Below are positions 35,429-35,731 of a stretch of 35,731 nt of DNA, piece after piece (the first letter of the stretch is position 1; each line of letters starts with the position of its first letter). The stretch is from NCBI GenBank assembly GCA_023257625.1, contig JALRBW010000020.1, positions 1-35,731 on the forward strand. The letters run 5' to 3'. This DNA is from Flavobacteriaceae bacterium (lineage in GTDB: Bacteria > Bacteroidota > Bacteroidia > Flavobacteriales > Flavobacteriaceae). The notes below the pieces were generated by a model, which had not been told where the DNA came from, ran no database searches, and saw nothing but the letters and a program-made list of their open reading frames with translations. A program made the position numbers and the translations under genes.

Positions 35429-35731
35429 ATGTCGAATTATTTCAATCAACTATCACTACGTGAACAATTACATCAACTTGGTCAATGTCGCTTTATGGAA
35501 TCCCATGAGTTTGAAAATGGTATTGACGCCCTTGTAGGAAAAAAAATTGTCATTGTAGGCTGTGGTGCTCAAGGGCTCAACCAAGGGTTAAATATGCGTG
35601 ATTTAAATGCGGCTGCGTTGCATGGCGGCGCGGCGAGACTTTCGAAGCTAGACCTAGAAAGGCTTCTTGTTCTTCTTGACGAGCTTCAGACTCATACTCG
35701 CACCCAGTCGGGCCTATTCCTTGGCTGCGGC
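35429..35731 (+). CDS. ilvC: Ketol-acid reductoisomerase, N-terminal fragment, disrupted after residue 58
   Basis: Starts at ATG 35429, eight bases after ilvN. Residues 1-58 match the long (class II, E. coli-type) IlvC closely: [20 protein letters not shown], then the NADPH-binding [19 protein letters not shown]. In the family this continues with a stretch like SGLDISYALRKEAI. Here it continues [19 protein letters not shown] and never returns to the family. The frame is open to the window edge. So only bases 35429-35602 are supported as ilvC; the remainder is probably foreign sequence joined to it. Confidence 0.85.
   Translation, partial: MSNYFNQLSLREQLHQLGQCRFMESHEFENGIDALVGKKIVIVGCGAQGLNQGLNMRDLNAAALHGGAARLSKLDLERLLVLLDELQTHTRTQSGLFLGCG
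35603..35731. other. Compositionally distinct terminal segment, probable chimeric junction
   Basis: From 35603 the sequence becomes clearly richer in G and C (GCGGCTGCG, GGCGGCGCGGCG) than the AT-rich window, and IlvC homology ends exactly there. The frame continuing from ilvC is open and reads amphipathic ([18 protein letters not shown]), so it may itself be coding in the source DNA. I do not recognise the protein. A clone-end or assembly chimera is the simplest explanation. Confidence 0.6.

Overview
The window comes from an AT-rich Bacteroidetes chromosome, most likely a marine-type member of the Flavobacteriaceae. Four things point there. The minus-strand cluster ftsK - lolA-like - LptF/LptG permease - ribB is a familiar flavobacterial order. 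The arginine operon uses the transcarbamylase acting on acylated ornithine (ArgF') and contains proC. Genes lack Shine-Dalgarno sequences. Several upstream regions carry the Bacteroidetes -7 promoter motif TAnnTTTG. Almost every gene is housekeeping or biosynthetic; I see no insertion sequence, CRISPR array, phage or defence gene.

Layout. 1-170: tRNA-Ser(UGA) on the minus strand with its own terminator. 266-1018: TauE/SafE-type membrane permease, converging on and overlapping ribB. 1015-6580 (minus): ftsK, lolA-like, Lpt permease and ribB, nearly without gaps; RibB ends in a decayed GTP cyclohydrolase II domain. 6807-9011: katG, sharing a terminator with the convergent nhaC (9063-10499). 10716-12116: lpdA, whose stop overlaps that of a convergent small Kazal-type lipoprotein. 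12466-13755: Tat-exported Gfo/Idh/MocA oxidoreductase.

13998-22755 (minus): a nine-gene arginine operon, in transcription order GNAT acetyltransferase (putative N-acetylglutamate synthase), argG, argC, proC, argD, argF', argB, argE, argH. Adjacent genes overlap or are separated by at most 9 bases. It covers glutamate to arginine through acylated intermediates, plus proline formation from pyrroline-5-carboxylate. Its leader (about 22797-22913) encodes a 28-residue peptide with an Arg-Ser-Pro-Arg-Arg-Arg-Pro segment whose last Arg codon forms the start of a GC-rich hairpin, followed by a second hairpin and a T-rich tract. This looks like ribosome-mediated arginine attenuation and is the most interesting signal in the window.

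23020-28024 (plus): tilS and dsbD (overlapping ATGA), then a YifB/ComM-family AAA+ ATPase. 28028-31286 (minus): a TPR-like secreted protein, a small two-helix membrane ORF with no normal start codon, a nitroreductase and an ALDH3-type aldehyde dehydrogenase. 31486 to the end (plus): the branched-chain operon ilvD-ilvB-ilvN-ilvC, preceded by a 13-codon ORF rich in Leu/Ile and a weak hairpin with a T tract, a second candidate attenuator.

The last ~129 bases are anomalous. IlvC matches the family up to Asp58 (base 35602), then homology stops and GC content jumps although the frame stays open, as expected of a chimeric clone or contig end. No gene-free stretch exceeds 300 bases; the larger gaps (6581-6806, 10500-10715, 13756-13997, 26295-26491, 28742-28949, 31287-31485) hold promoters, leaders or terminators, or nothing I can identify.
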